The notes under the pieces: model-generated
Databases searched by the model: none
The model's input: only the letters and a program-made list of their open reading frames with translations
What the model was told of the DNA's origin: nothing
Made by a program: the position numbers and the translations under genes
Shown: one piece after another, positions 1 through 10,500 of the stretch
Numbering within the stretch: the first letter of the stretch is position 1
How the letters are laid out: every line of letters starts with the position of its first letter
Assembly (NCBI RefSeq): GCF_051020765.1
Contig: NC_134932.1
Location: forward strand, 12,896,001-12,960,000
Direction of reading: 5' to 3'
From: Lasioglossum baleicum
Lineage: Eukaryota; Arthropoda; Insecta; Hymenoptera; Halictidae
Length of the DNA: 64,000 bases

Positions 1-3000
1 GTGCGCGGTAAAACAAACCGAAGAACCGTGGACGCCTGTCGTCCGCGCGGATTCTGCAAAAATTCACCCGACCCGACCACGTTATCCGTCGACCAACCTG
101 ACGGTTACGACGCCATTAATATTTTACGTGAACCTCGTGTAACATTCATCTCCCAACGAGTTCTTCAACTGTACAATGTCACCGTCGCCCCTCGTTTAAT
201 CATAGATCCTTCGTTTTCCACCTGTCTAACCTAATGCTGTGGCTGTTTCACTCGTTCGAAAGATCTGCAGTCTACTGAAACACCGAATGGAACATCATGC
301 ATGTTCACCATCAATTTTGCCAAGAATTCGACGCGAGGGTCTAGCAGTCTAATTGCAACAGTATTTGGTCGATTAAGAGCGAGACGCCGCGCCGTCGAAG
401 CGAAATCGAAAATTCTTGGTCGGCCAGTTCGAGACGTGAAATGTGACGAGGGAAAACCGAATCGTTCGTGAAGAGAGGCAAACAGCCGCGCACCGCGTAT
501 CCCGCAATATGGAATCTGAGGGAGACGTTTGTTAAATGACTTCGGTGCCGCTACAGGCGGATGATAGATGAGGACGCGACTGCCTCGGCATCGGCCGGCA
601 ACCTGGAAAAACGGCGCCGCCCTTGCACGGAATCCAATAAAACGAAACCGCGTGCCAGGATCCTCCCGTATATACAGGCTCGATCGGCCGCGCAGGAAAT
701 AAAGGATCCAGATAAAACCGCCCACCCGACGCGCTATAGTAACATGTACTCCCTGGCCAACTTCGAGTGTCCTCGGGCAATCATTTTTACCGGCGTGCAC
801 GCCCGGGACCGTTCTGATTTGCTCTCGACGGTCGAGTACTCCAGTTCCTAGCCTGCCGAAGACACAGGATCGATGGTAACGTAGTATGTATACCCGTCGC
901 TTTTTCCCGGCGAGCGGATTCCACTTTCTCCGCAGTCGTCGAACTTGATTCGTTGCGATTGTCATCATTAATAGTAATCATTAAGTCTTCCCACTTGTGT
1001 GGACATCTCTATTCCAGCTGTCTGAGCTTTCCCATTATGTTCCACTAGCAAGAAGGTAACATTGCTAACATTAGCAAAGATACGAAACTAGTTACGTGAT
1101 CGAATCTCGATCTTTTACCAATTCCAGACTAACTGCGACTGTCCCGACGCGACGTCACGAATCTTCATTAGAAGCACCTTTCGTCTCTTTCCCGATTTTC
1201 TAAGGAGGCGGAACGTCGCCCTGGAAAATTTGTATCCGTCCGTCGGTCGTCGCGAATTTCCGGTAATTGACAACTGGATAGACTAGCCGGGACCGAGACG
1301 AAGGTTCCCCAATATCCCGTATCCTTCTTAAGATCGTTAACAAGATTTGCGAGCGCGTCAAAGCTGCTCCCGAAGATTCTCTAGAAAACAATCGACGTTC
1401 AGCCAACCCGCGAGAGAAGCTCGTTCCAGAATGTCCAATTAAATCCTATCCAATTTTATTCTCCAATAAAAATGTCAATAATTTTCCTTCCTCTGATATT
1501 CTACATCCTCGTCGTTCAATTCAATCGATCCTGGAACTGCCGAAAATCTTCATAGTCCTGTTCGGAGGTCTCCGAGTCGAAACCAAGAGAATCCGCGAAG
1601 TGTAATGTCGGTAGCAGGCAAGTTTGCACTCGGCCACGTCGAACTCTGTGCTCCCTTCAATTATTGCAAGGATCCAAGTTCCTTGACAAAGCCGCAATTC
1701 GACCGGTTCGCCTAGCCCAGCTGGACAATATCTAGGTTGTCGCGCGGAAGATCGCGCCGCAACGATACCGAGGACAAAAGGAGGTCGTGATTTGTTAGCG
1801 TGCCGAGATACGGGAATTGTCCCTCGGACTAACAGCCCTGTCCGCTGGTTTTTGCGATCGATCACCGGCCGTGTTTCCCCGGGCCAGGCGTTCGTCAGGC
1901 CGCGCGGCAGAGCAATTTTCGCGTCGCCTCTGGTACGCGCCGCGCCGGGGCTTTTCATCTTGATTTTTGGTGTAAACGCGGCCACTGACGACGACGATAA
2001 CCTTTGATTTATCGTTCGTCCGGTAATAAAGATATCCAACCACGCGGAACCAGATGGGCAGCGCCACTGTTGCGAGATTCAACGATGCCTACTCGCGCCT
2101 CTGATTTATCGCGTCTCGCGCAGAATCAACCTGATCTACTTAACCATCGTCACGATGCTGTTCGGTATGCACGGAAAAAATTGTCTATGTGAGCGTTTTT
2201 ACACCGGGATTTGTACAGTCGTACTTTTCTTCACATTTCTACGGTTCTACACTTTCACGTTTGCGAATTAGCACGTCTCTACATTTATGCGTTCCCACGT
2301 TTGTACATCTTGTTCGGCGTCGACCGAAGGTCGGAGGCGCCTGATGCCGGGACTGCTCAGAATTGAGCGCACGAGGACAGGCAGGAAGGAGCGGGAGAAA
2401 AGAAAACTTTCGCAGGTTATTAACAACACTGAATTTATTCACGTTCGGTGTTTCGGCGCGACGATTCGACTTTGTTCGAAACGGAAATCTTGCCACGTGC
2501 TAATGGCTGCCTTCGGGACGCGACGGAAATCTTGGGCGGCACCTTTATCAGGAGCCACCGCGAGAGGAGATCTTCAACGCGACGCAGAGGAGATCTTGCC
2601 GCGGGCAGCTGCACGATGCGCGACGCAATTAACTAAGTCGAAAACGAATTGGCGCGATTGTATAACTCGTGCGCACACTTAACAAATTCCAGAGATTGTC
2701 CGCGTTAGAAATATCGCTTCACACTGTATTTAGCGCGCATATTGAAAGAGCGAACTCACGAGCGCGCACAACGCAATATACTATTTAGAAGCGAGCGCGT
2801 AAGATCTAGAATCGTTCGACTCGAACGGGGCGATCAACGATTGAGAAAATCGCAAGCAAGCACGAACGCGTAAGAAAAGAGATATCCACCGAGATGCTAG
2901 AAACAGAGTCATACTCTCTCCCGCTCTCCGACAGGCGAGGGCCCTTAAATAACGTTGAGCGTAAACGGTGTGTTCGAAACTCGGAGGAGACTCGATGTTA

Positions 3001-3209
3001 TGTTGACGTTCTGTCTTAAGACAAAGATTTCCCGTTCTCGACTCACGGTAACGCGTGATCGAGACGCGACTCTTAACAGTTATAAAAACTGTGGAATGTT
3101 CGGCTTGTCGCTTCCAATCGTCAAATTTCAAACACATCTTTACATTCGTACATTCGTACATCTATGATAAACTATGTCTAAAATATGAAGCATTAAGAAG
3201 AGTAAAGCA
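1..3209. other. Gene-free stretch, GC-rich then mixed
   Basis: No recognisable gene or RNA. The longest frame is on the minus strand, 968 down to 231: two consecutive ATGs, 245 codons, then TAG. Its product is about 14 percent arginine with few acidic residues, which is typical of chance frames in CpG-rich DNA, so it is not called. Around 2490-2620 short motifs recur (ACGGAAATCTTG twice, GAGGAGATCTT twice). Around 3143-3164 the octamer TACATTCG recurs. Just before the foldback element, AAGCATTAAG occurs twice (3188-3197 and 3205-3214). Confidence 0.6.
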
Positions 3210-3482
3210 TTAAGGGGGCCGTCTCCTAGCAGATGAGGGTCGCGCGTGAACACTCACACACCGCTAGAGTACACTCACACACCGCTAGACCACGTATACG
3301 TACGCGAGAATTGCTAGGATCAGGGAAATGGGTTCTGATTTCTCGATAATGCAAAGACGGGGGTTTTTATTAGTCAAAATCGCTAGATAAAAGATCAATC
3401 TAGCGCGCTGTTTGCTTCAAAAGTCGTTCTTTTACGTTTCCGAGCAATGATTTTGCAATATTCGGCTGCATGTTGCCCGTCG
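3210..3482 (+). repeat. Left terminal inverted repeat of the foldback element
   Basis: Left arm, 273 bp, beginning TTAAGGGGGCCGTCTCC and ending at GCCCGTCG. It pairs with 3533-3805 with mismatches near 3220, 3238, 3299 and 3360. The 14-mer GCATGTTGCCCGTC at the inner end is duplicated in tandem (3468-3481 and 3482-3495), while the right arm has one copy. The second copy lies in the loop. Confidence 0.9.
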
Positions 3483-3532
3483 CATGTTGCCCGTCAGATG
3501 GCGCTACAGTCACGCCGGCGTACTAGCCTCTC

Positions 3533-3805
3533 CGACGGGCAACATGCAGCCGAATATTGCAAAATCATTGCTCGGAAACGTAAAAGAACGACTTTTGAAG
3601 CAAACAGCGCGCTAGATTGATCTTTTATCTAGCGATTTTGACTAATAAAAACCCTCGTCTTTGCATTATCGAGAAATCAGAACCCATTTCCCTGATCCTA
3701 GCAATTCTCGCGTACATATACGTGGTCTAGCGGTGTGTGAGTGTACTCTAGCGGTGTGTGAGTGTTCACGCGCGACCGTCATCTGCTAGGAGACAGCCCC
3801 CTTAA
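3533..3805 (-). repeat. Right terminal inverted repeat of the foldback element
   Basis: Right arm, 273 bp, the reverse complement of 3210-3482 apart from four substitutions. It ends in CCCCC followed by TTAA at 3802-3805. Confidence 0.9.
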
Positions 3806-4688
3806 AAGGTGTCGGTGCATCATTCACAGAATTTCCATTCTGAAGAAAAGAGAAACAGTCACAATCATCTCCAGAAACATCCCCACCACGATGCTCCATG
3901 CAAACATCGACGCCCGCAGCGAAATCGGAATCGTTCCCATGACACTACGGTCGATGGCAAACCAGCTATCAGAGGAAAGATCACTGGATCGCCTGGAGGG
4001 CCGAAAGAAACGGTAACAGGCCGATCTATCTCCACGAGCTCGGCATATTAAACACGATTTAACGCATCCCGGGGCTCGCAGTTATTCAACGCCAGGTGGG
4101 AGCCGGTTTCCATTGACACTTCAGCTTTATCAAGAGGCGCAAGTGTTCCCGCTCATATTCCCGGGTCGTTTATCAGACGAAGTTCCGGCAGGGGTGAGGA
4201 AGAGTAGGAGAGAGAAGACGAAGGAGGAGGGAGAAAGAGGTATCGTGTGTGTATGCGTACGACGAAGGTGTGGTGGGAAGGGGAGGGGAGCGGGGTGGTT
4301 CTCGAGGTGTGCGCCGCGCCACGCCGGTGGTAAGAACAACGTTTCCCGCCGTGTCTGTAGCGTACGTTCTACCGCGGTGCGGTGGTACGTCTGGATCGAG
4401 TCCTGGCCAATCCATTCCCGGGGCTTCCAGTTCTCCTTGGGTTGTTCCTGGCCCCTGCTGGAAGTCATCGACAAATGCGTCGGCGCCGTGGTCCCGACGA
4501 GTTGCCCCGGGAAACTGATACGAGACGTCCAAGACCGATGGACGTTGCTTCGAGCCGGCTTATCGACGCTCGAAATCCTTATCTGTCCGGAGGGTTAATC
4601 TCGGGGAATCCCTTTTGCGCGGGTGTTATCTCCGGCCGAGTCTCGGAGCAGCAGCGTCTCCGTCTTCCAAAGAGAAAGCGAGGGGCGG

Positions 4689-4689
<1 letters not shown>
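3806..4689. other. GC-rich stretch with no accepted gene
   Basis: Open frames overlap on both strands between 4113 and 4600. The minus-strand frame around 4173-4540 has a balanced composition (acidic, Gly/Pro-rich), but it has no ATG and no convincing acceptor upstream. The plus frames are rich in R/G/S. A donor-like GGTG|GTAAGA is present on the plus strand at about 4330. Nothing here is recognised. Confidence 0.5.

Positions 4690-4723
<34 letters not shown>
4690..4723. repeat. (GA)n microsatellite
   Basis: Uninterrupted GA dinucleotide run of about 34 bp in a GC-rich context. GA tracts can bind GAGA-factor-type proteins in insects; no such role is shown here. Confidence 0.95.
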
Positions 4724-4728
<5 letters not shown>

Positions 4729-6766
4729 AGCAAACGAAAACGACGCCACCACAACTTTTTAACTCGGCTCAATAAATCTCGTCGCTTCCTCGATCTCCGC
4801 CGATCTCTTTCGACCAACGCCGAGGACTACTCGGTCGAGAAGGGCCGAGCTTCTTCTGGTCTATTGCTAGCCTCTATTTCGTTACTGTTTCTTCCCTCTC
4901 TCTCTCTCTTCGTGTACGATTCTAGGGGAAGACTGTTTGGCATTGTTTCACTCTGAAGGGTTTGCGTTATCGATCGACACCGGGAAATTCAATAAACTCG
5001 GGGCCAGATTCGATGAACTGTTTCTTGTGAATCATGGGGGTGTCGGACATGTTTCTTGCCAACTCGTCGCTACATCCTTGGCAATTGTTAATATCTCCGG
5101 ACGAAATAAATATGCAGGTTCTCCAGAAATGAATTTGCGAATATCGTCCTTTTCCATCGTTAAATACACCGATTTTCACTCGTACAACGTCAACTCGGAT
5201 AAGGAGTAGCTCTCCTTTGTTTCACTTTTTAACCCCGTCCGAAGTATTAAATTATATTTTTGCCGGAGCCCGGGGCTCTCGGTTTCGCGCCTTACTTCCC
5301 GCTTATTCGGATCCCATTGGTGTTTGTTCGTTTTGCTCGGCGTTGCGTCCGTAGCTGTCCCACAAACCGGATTCACTTTTCCGGCATGGTTGCTCGCCCC
5401 TTTCCGGCGTTCTCCGTTTCCCGCGGTCATTTTGTCCCCGTGGTTTCTTCGTTTTGCAATAACCCCGGATACCGTTAAATTCTATTTCGACTTTATTCCC
5501 GGGGAAAATAAAATGGTCAGGCTTTATACACCTCGACGTGCACCACTGGCGTTTCTCACTTTTACCTCTCGGCTTCCCTTTGTCTGCGAGCGAAACGCCT
5601 TTGGCTGCGAATTTAGTCGACGGACACCGTGATGCGCTCTTCCAGAGGATTTCGCTACCTTCTGACTGTATGCTTGCGCCCACAATCTTCGACTGATGTT
5701 GGAGATTCAGCGGAAAAATAAAATTTCATTCTTCTGTTGCCAATATTTAAGCATTAATCGTTTCAGCTGTGATAAAAATCGTCTGTCAAGGGGTCGATTA
5801 TACTAAATAAATAAATGGGTGATTTCAGTGTGTCAAGAGGTTAAGTGTCAAAGAGCCTCGTCTGTCGTAAGTTATAAGGATCAGGTTAGGCGAATCAGGC
5901 TTCTTTCTCCCCGGCAAGCGCTTATTTCTATGACCTGGGAGAGGGGGGGGGGGATTTTTCAAGAGGTCCGACGAGTTTGCTTGTTAGATCGCAGCGAAGT
6001 TCAGCTGAGATAGCGGTAATTGATGAGGTCAATGGTTCAAGGGTCGCCCTTAATCCTTCAGGCCGCGGTCCGCCCCGACAGTCGAGCATCCCCTATTTCC
6101 GCGCCAGCTGGCAAAGTCGAGAATAATTCAAATAAAACCGAGTCCCGGAACCAGTCCGCAGTTATTTTACCAATTGATACGCCGCCGAGTGCGCGCCGAC
6201 TCTCCATTAGTTTACCCAAACAATAAATTTGTTATACCTATATCGAATGAGATTCGTTCGGAGCGAGCGTACGCAACCTTTTCGCAGTTTAAATAATTAA
6301 CCTCCACCGATTTTCATTAAATTAATCGCGAGGGCGCACGCGCGTTTGTACCGTGCCCCGATTAATAATTTTCTGAACAACTCGTACCCACTTGCGGACG
6401 TGTTTAATTCAGCAAACTTTCCGCTCTTTCGATCGATGGAATCGTTCGGAATCGACTCGATTGGTTTCGAGCTTGAGAGTTGAATTTTTCACCTCTTTCC
6501 CCGAGACTTCATATCTCATTGATGTCGTTGATAAGAGCCGTCGCAGTTCCTTCTTTCGTGTCCTCGAGGCGCGTCCGTAAATCCTGATTTTTCAGGACCG
6601 TTACATTTCACTTCGGCGACCAGCTCTACGCCGTATAACAAGTTTCCCTTCCCAGTCGCTGAAAATTTTTCACAGCCATTCTTCCCCGACGTTCCGCGAC
6701 CCCTATTCGTTGTCCTTAAGGTCGGTTCACATTAGGGGCCGGGGAGAACGTCTAGGAATCGGTCTA
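4724..6766. other. Gene-free stretch
   Basis: It contains a short (CT)7 at 4896-4909 and an 11-G run at 5943-5953. A minus-strand stop-free frame from about 5726 down to 5303 (141 codons, Lys/Gly/Glu-rich) reads like protein and follows a weak acceptor-like TTTATTTTTCC...CAG. It has no start codon and no recognised domain. The plus strand is also open over the same bases, so no gene is called. Confidence 0.5.
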
Positions 6767-7411
6767 CTAAATTTTTATTAATTTTTTACATTGATATAGA
6801 GTGCTCGTTGTACGCAAGATCATTAAAAAGTAGCCGAGCTTACGTTCGCACGTCGTTGATGCAGGTAAATAAACAGACGAAGCTTTTCTCCTTTTGTGTC
6901 GTTCATTTAGCAGGGGAGACGGCGGCGTCAAAGCGGCTTGCAAAATTAACCGGGCGTGGAACTTCGGGAATCCTGATAGAGATTCAATATTTATACTTAA
7001 CGAAGTTTCTCCTGGGGAGAAACTTGAAACGCTCGAAGTATCGCTACGTCGTTTCACGAACAAGTTTCGAATTTCGCGTACCTCGATCGAGTCGATGCGA
7101 TGATGCGATGGCGTCGCGTCGCATCGCGTCGTCTCCTTTCCCTGCTGAAGGAAAAGCATTTCCGGCGGAGTTTTCCTGCTGAGAAAAAGTTCGAGGAACG
7201 TGGCTCGGATCGGCCGCAAAAAATCTGACGTCCGAAATCCCGGTAAAAATGTGGCTTGGTTTACCTGGAATTGCCGGTCCCGTCGAGCTGCAACTCTCTC
7301 GCTCTCTCTCTCTCGAACTCTGATATCCAATCTCGACCCGCTCGAAACAGGAGGGCACCGAAATCCCGTGATATCCCTTCCCATAGACCCCATACACCCT
7401 AATTGGAACAT
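6767..7411 (-). CDS. Uncharacterised open frame, 214 codons from first ATG (doubtful)
   Basis: This is part of the longest stop-free frame in the window: the minus-strand frame runs open from a TGA near 7670 down to the TAG at 6767, about 300 codons. The first ATG is at 7411, giving 214 residues starting MFQLGCMGSM. No signal peptide, membrane segment or known domain is visible. A run of Arg/Glu is encoded by a (CT)n tract at 7294-7314. A CAG|GTAAAC donor-like site sits inside the frame near 7264, so only part could be exonic. By random expectation a frame this long is rare even at this base composition. The absence of a recognisable domain and the overlap with a microsatellite argue against coding. 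Coding status is unproven. Confidence 0.18.
   Translation of the reverse strand: MFQLGCMGSMGRDITGFRCPPVSSGSRLDIRVRERESERVAARRDRQFQVNQATFLPGFRTSDFLRPIRATFLELFLSRKTPPEMLFLQQGKETTRCDATPSHHRIDSIEVREIRNLFVKRRSDTSSVSSFSPGETSLSINIESLSGFPKFHARLILQAALTPPSPLLNERHKRRKASSVYLPASTTCERKLGYFLMILRTTSTLYQCKKLIKI
7294..7314. repeat. (CT)n microsatellite, interrupted
   Basis: CT dinucleotides with one G interruption at 7301. Confidence 0.8.
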
Positions 7412-7768
7412 TTCTCCGGAAATTTTTAAATTTTTCTTAGATCTCTCTTTCTTTGATCGAATATCTGCTATCGGGTGTGTAGATTTTTTAAAATAGCACG
7501 ATGCTGGCAACTTTTTCTTATTTCCTCGATTCGAAAAGGATGAGACGGACTCGATCGTCGATTTTTCGAGAAAGGGGCCCGAGGGAGTAGCGCGATCAAA
7601 ATTCACCTGAAGCTCCTCACCGTAATTCACCGTGACGATCCAGGGGAGGACCGGTTCGCGAGAAAATCATCGTCGGGTACGTGCTCGCCGGAAAAAAGGC
7701 TGCCGCTTTTGTTCGCGTACGTGTGTGCAGATACCCTCCCCCGTTGCACCGTTGCACCGGAGACACGG

Positions 7769-7787
7769 CTCTCTCTCTCTCTCTCTC
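7769..7787. repeat. (CT)n microsatellite
   Basis: Perfect 19-bp CT run. Confidence 0.9.
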
Positions 7788-8395
7788 CATGGGGTTCGTT
7801 TGTTATGTGTACAGGTGATGGGGGACCGGCCACCGAAAGAATATACGCTGCTCGAAACTTCGGCAACGAATTGCTTTGTCGGCTTTCACATGCACCCCGC
7901 TGACCCGCGTTGGTTGACCATTTTTCTTCTTTAAATTTGATTTAAATGAACGACAAGAATCGACGGCAAGTAAAATGTGACTCACGCGCGAAAAAATCGA
8001 GTAAACATGATCTATAGTCGTTCCAGATAGACTGTCATCGTTTAAATTTATTTGTTTTCACAATTTCGTATGCTTTCTTGGAAATCCAAGTGGTCAGACA
8101 GTTTCAAAATAGGTGTTTCGCCTGTCCACGACTCGTGAAGCGAGCTGTAGTCGGTCGCGGGGTCGGAATCGGACGCGGTTGCGGGGTTGGGCATGAAGGT
8201 AGTCGCAGAGAACGAGAGAATTTAATTTCTCGGTAACATTACACCTTAGGAGCCTTATTCCAGCGGCTTTGTGCGCCTCCGGGAGGGGGGGGGGCGCAGA
8301 GAGACACTCGATCGCAGGACTCCATTTGCGGTTTAGCATAATGGAAACCCAACGCGCCCCTGGGGCCAACGTTGCCTGGCCCTCACTCCCCCTCA

Positions 8396-8413
8396 CTCTC
8401 TCTCTCTCTCTCT
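8396..8413. repeat. (CT)n microsatellite
   Basis: Perfect 18-bp CT run within a pyrimidine-rich stretch that continues to about 8450. Confidence 0.9.
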
Positions 8414-8689
8414 GTCTTGTTCTCTCTTCTCTCCCTCTTCTTTCTTCTTTCCGGTGCGGTGTCTCGCAACGCTTTCCGGCCACGTTCCGCCGCGGGAAAA
8501 TAAATAAGTTCGGGCAAACGTCGGGAGTGCAGCCGCTTGATCTACCGTGACCGTTGATGGACCCATGGTTTCCCTCTTTCGAACCCCGTAGACAGTGTTT
8601 CTTACGATTTAGGGGTTGCGTCTCGTTGTTGGTGAAACGACAGGTCTGCCCCGGAATCGACTGATCAATCTGTCTTTGTTACAGTTTAA

Positions 8690-8955
8690 CACGTTATTTA
8701 CCGGCGACTGTTTTTTCGATCAATGTGATACACGTTTCTATGTACTATCCATGTAATAGGGCGTTTTAAGACGCGTACAGTAGCCTATGACTCAAGGTAC
8801 ATAATTGTTAAAACATATCAAAATGTACAGATGGCGCGTACATCGGGCGATGCGTGTAATCTATGTCAGATCTATGTGTTTCCCTGTTCTGTGAAATAAA
8901 GTCAGTTCAGTTATATGTCTCATCATATAAATACGTGTTATTTAATAGTAATTCA
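8690..8955 (+). mobile_element. Possible solo LTR or element 3' end
   Basis: An AT-richer block different from its GC-rich flanks. It has short TGTA/TGTG-type starts, an AGATGGCGCG motif at about 8829, and an AATAAA polyadenylation signal at about 8894 followed by a GT/T-rich tail. That layout resembles a Copia-type LTR or a 3' UTR end. No clean 5-bp target-site duplication, primer-binding site, gag or pol remnant was found, so the boundaries are approximate and the assignment is speculative. Confidence 0.22.
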
Positions 8956-8960
8956 AGATC

Positions 8961-10139
8961 GTTGGAGGACAACTACGATGAAAAGTATTTTGCTTACCGT
9001 ATATTGGGTTAATATGTATCTCGAGTTTAACGAACACAGTGAAGAAGCGAAAAAGGCCGGTGCAAGTGCACCACCAGCACAGAGATGCGATTCGGTCGGG
9101 AGCATAGTTCGAAGTGAATTCGCGAGGGATGTTTAATTCACGCAGTGTTGTCGAGCGAAGTTCTGCAGCGTGCCCTATAGACAGCGTGCTCGTGGCCCAC
9201 AACTGGGTTTGCACTGGCACAAGTAGATCTTTGACAAGATTCGAGTTAAGAAGTTTTGAGAAGCTGTTTAGTGTTAAGGTGCTAGCTCGAAGCAAAACAG
9301 GGTCCGATGGGACGAGACAGTGACACGGTTGCCATTATCACAGAGGAACGTCTGCTTCTTCCCGGAAACAATCGGTGTTCCAGGAAACTCTTTCGACGAG
9401 AAATTTCGATTTCTTTGCACCAGACTGATCACTACTGACCGGTTAAAAATTGCCAATTGATAGCACAGTGTCACGAACGCAAAATTCGAATGATCGGTTT
9501 TCACACGGCGCGGCGATATCCGCGAAATCGTCAAGTTATTTCGCCATTGAAATTTCGCGAACGCGCGATGTAAATTACCGGGGCGTAGCGTTTGTTACGC
9601 GACACAAAGGATCGCGGTCGTTAATCGGTACAGAATTTTATTACATTCTCATTCGGGTCGGCAACAACGGCTGGGTAGATCGCAACGGACAATTGCTAGT
9701 CGCTGGAATATAATAAACGGCCGATGAATAACGAGCTAATTAACGTTTAATTAATACGTCGTAGCGCCGCCGGAACGAGCACACCACGCGCCCTCTCGCG
9801 AGCTTGATCGTTTCGAAAGGGAGTTCGAGAAGTCTCGAGGATAATCAGTGCCATTCGCCGGAACGAGGCAACTTCGAAACCACTTTCTTTTTCACGACTA
9901 CCACTTTTTTTTCTCCCTGGTTTCCGAGCCGTGTCTGCCGAATCGGAGTTTGTTCGTTCGATGATTTCCCTTCTCCCTCTTTTTTTTTTAGAGAATAGTG
10001 GAAAAAGAGCTTTCGGGGCGAATTTCTGCGGATTGCTTCTTATCCTTGTCAGATTCCCGGCGATTTCGTAGACTGCTCGAGACTTTCGCATTTCCGGCTA
10101 TTAATTTATTTTAGAAACGTTTTTCGACGTGTCTCTTAC
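8961..10139. other. Gene-free stretch
   Basis: Short frames only (117 codons or fewer) with no recognisable product. A poly-T run near 9979-9988 and TTTTC-rich segments around 9880-9990 are the only composition features. Confidence 0.55.
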
Positions 10140-10199
10140 TCCTTCTCTTAATGAACCTCAAATAGTAAGTTCAAAAACTGGTTTATATAAATTCAATTT

Positions 10200-10490
10200 C
10201 GATTTATAGGTACACTAATCGAATTTCTGAAGAAACGGGCCACGAAATAGTTTATCTAAATTCAGTTTAAATTGACGGGGGATAGAATAATCTAATTCCT
10301 GAACACAGATTTATTTTCCGGATAAGTCGACCGAGAAAAATAATGCAATAACCTCAATGTAGGTTGACGAATAAAATATTTACATTCCTGAACACAGATC
10401 TATTTCCAGAAATAAGTGGACCAAAAATAATGTAATAAAATCAACCACCAATCTAATTCCAGAATGAATACATTAAAAAAATAATTTACA
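10200..10490 (+). repeat. Diverged AT-rich tandem repeat, about 90-bp period
   Basis: The phrase ATTCCTGAACACAGAT occurs at about 10295 and again at about 10385. Each is followed by a related stretch (TATTT.C.G.AATAAGT.GACC then AAAATAATG.AATAA). Weaker relatives occur at about 10215 (ATTTCTGAAGAAACGG) and about 10455 (AATTCCAGAATGAAT). This gives roughly three to four diverged units. No coding frame spans the repeats. Confidence 0.65.
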
Positions 10491-10500
10491 TAAATTCGTA

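Larger units (their letters stand above)
3210..3805. mobile_element. TTAA-flanked foldback MITE (piggyBac- or Sola3-like)
   Basis: Two inverted arms of exactly 273 bp (3210-3482 and 3533-3805) surround a 50-bp loop. Aligned by eye they differ at only four positions, about 98.5 percent identity with no indels. Both outer ends are TTAA followed by five G (left) or preceded by five C (right). TTAA is the target-site duplication of piggyBac and also of Sola3 elements. No transposase frame is present, so this is a non-autonomous element that moved, if at all, with an enzyme supplied elsewhere. Each arm has a subterminal direct repeat of about 19 bp (ACACTCACACACCGCTAGA twice). The near-identity of the arms suggests recent insertion or ongoing gene conversion. 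Family assignment is inference; structure and TTAA are seen. Confidence 0.9.
7671..8680. other. Gene-free stretch with two CT tracts
   Basis: It holds a 9-bp tandem CCGTTGCAC doublet near 7741-7758 and two (CT)n tracts. At about 7815 a TGTACAG|GTGATG sequence resembles either an acceptor followed by an ATG or a donor. The frame after it is open for about 40 codons to 7934 (MGDRPPKEYTLLETS...) but matches nothing I know. A minus-strand frame at 8094-8483 lacks an ATG start. Confidence 0.5.

Noticed and set aside
231..968. 245-codon minus-strand ORF starting with two ATGs
   Set aside because: About 14 percent Arg, few acidic residues and no domain. It overlaps open frames on other strands in GC-rich DNA, so chance is the better explanation.
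1521..2039. 172-codon minus-strand frame
   Set aside because: No recognised domain, Arg/Ser/Pro-rich, overlapped by other open frames.
4173..4532. Acidic, Gly/Pro-rich minus-strand frame that reads like a protein
   Set aside because: Its apparent start is TTG, an in-frame stop lies just upstream, and no acceptor with a pyrimidine tract is present.
5303..5726. 141-codon minus-strand frame of balanced composition
   Set aside because: No ATG and only a weak acceptor; the opposite strand is open too and no homology is recognised.
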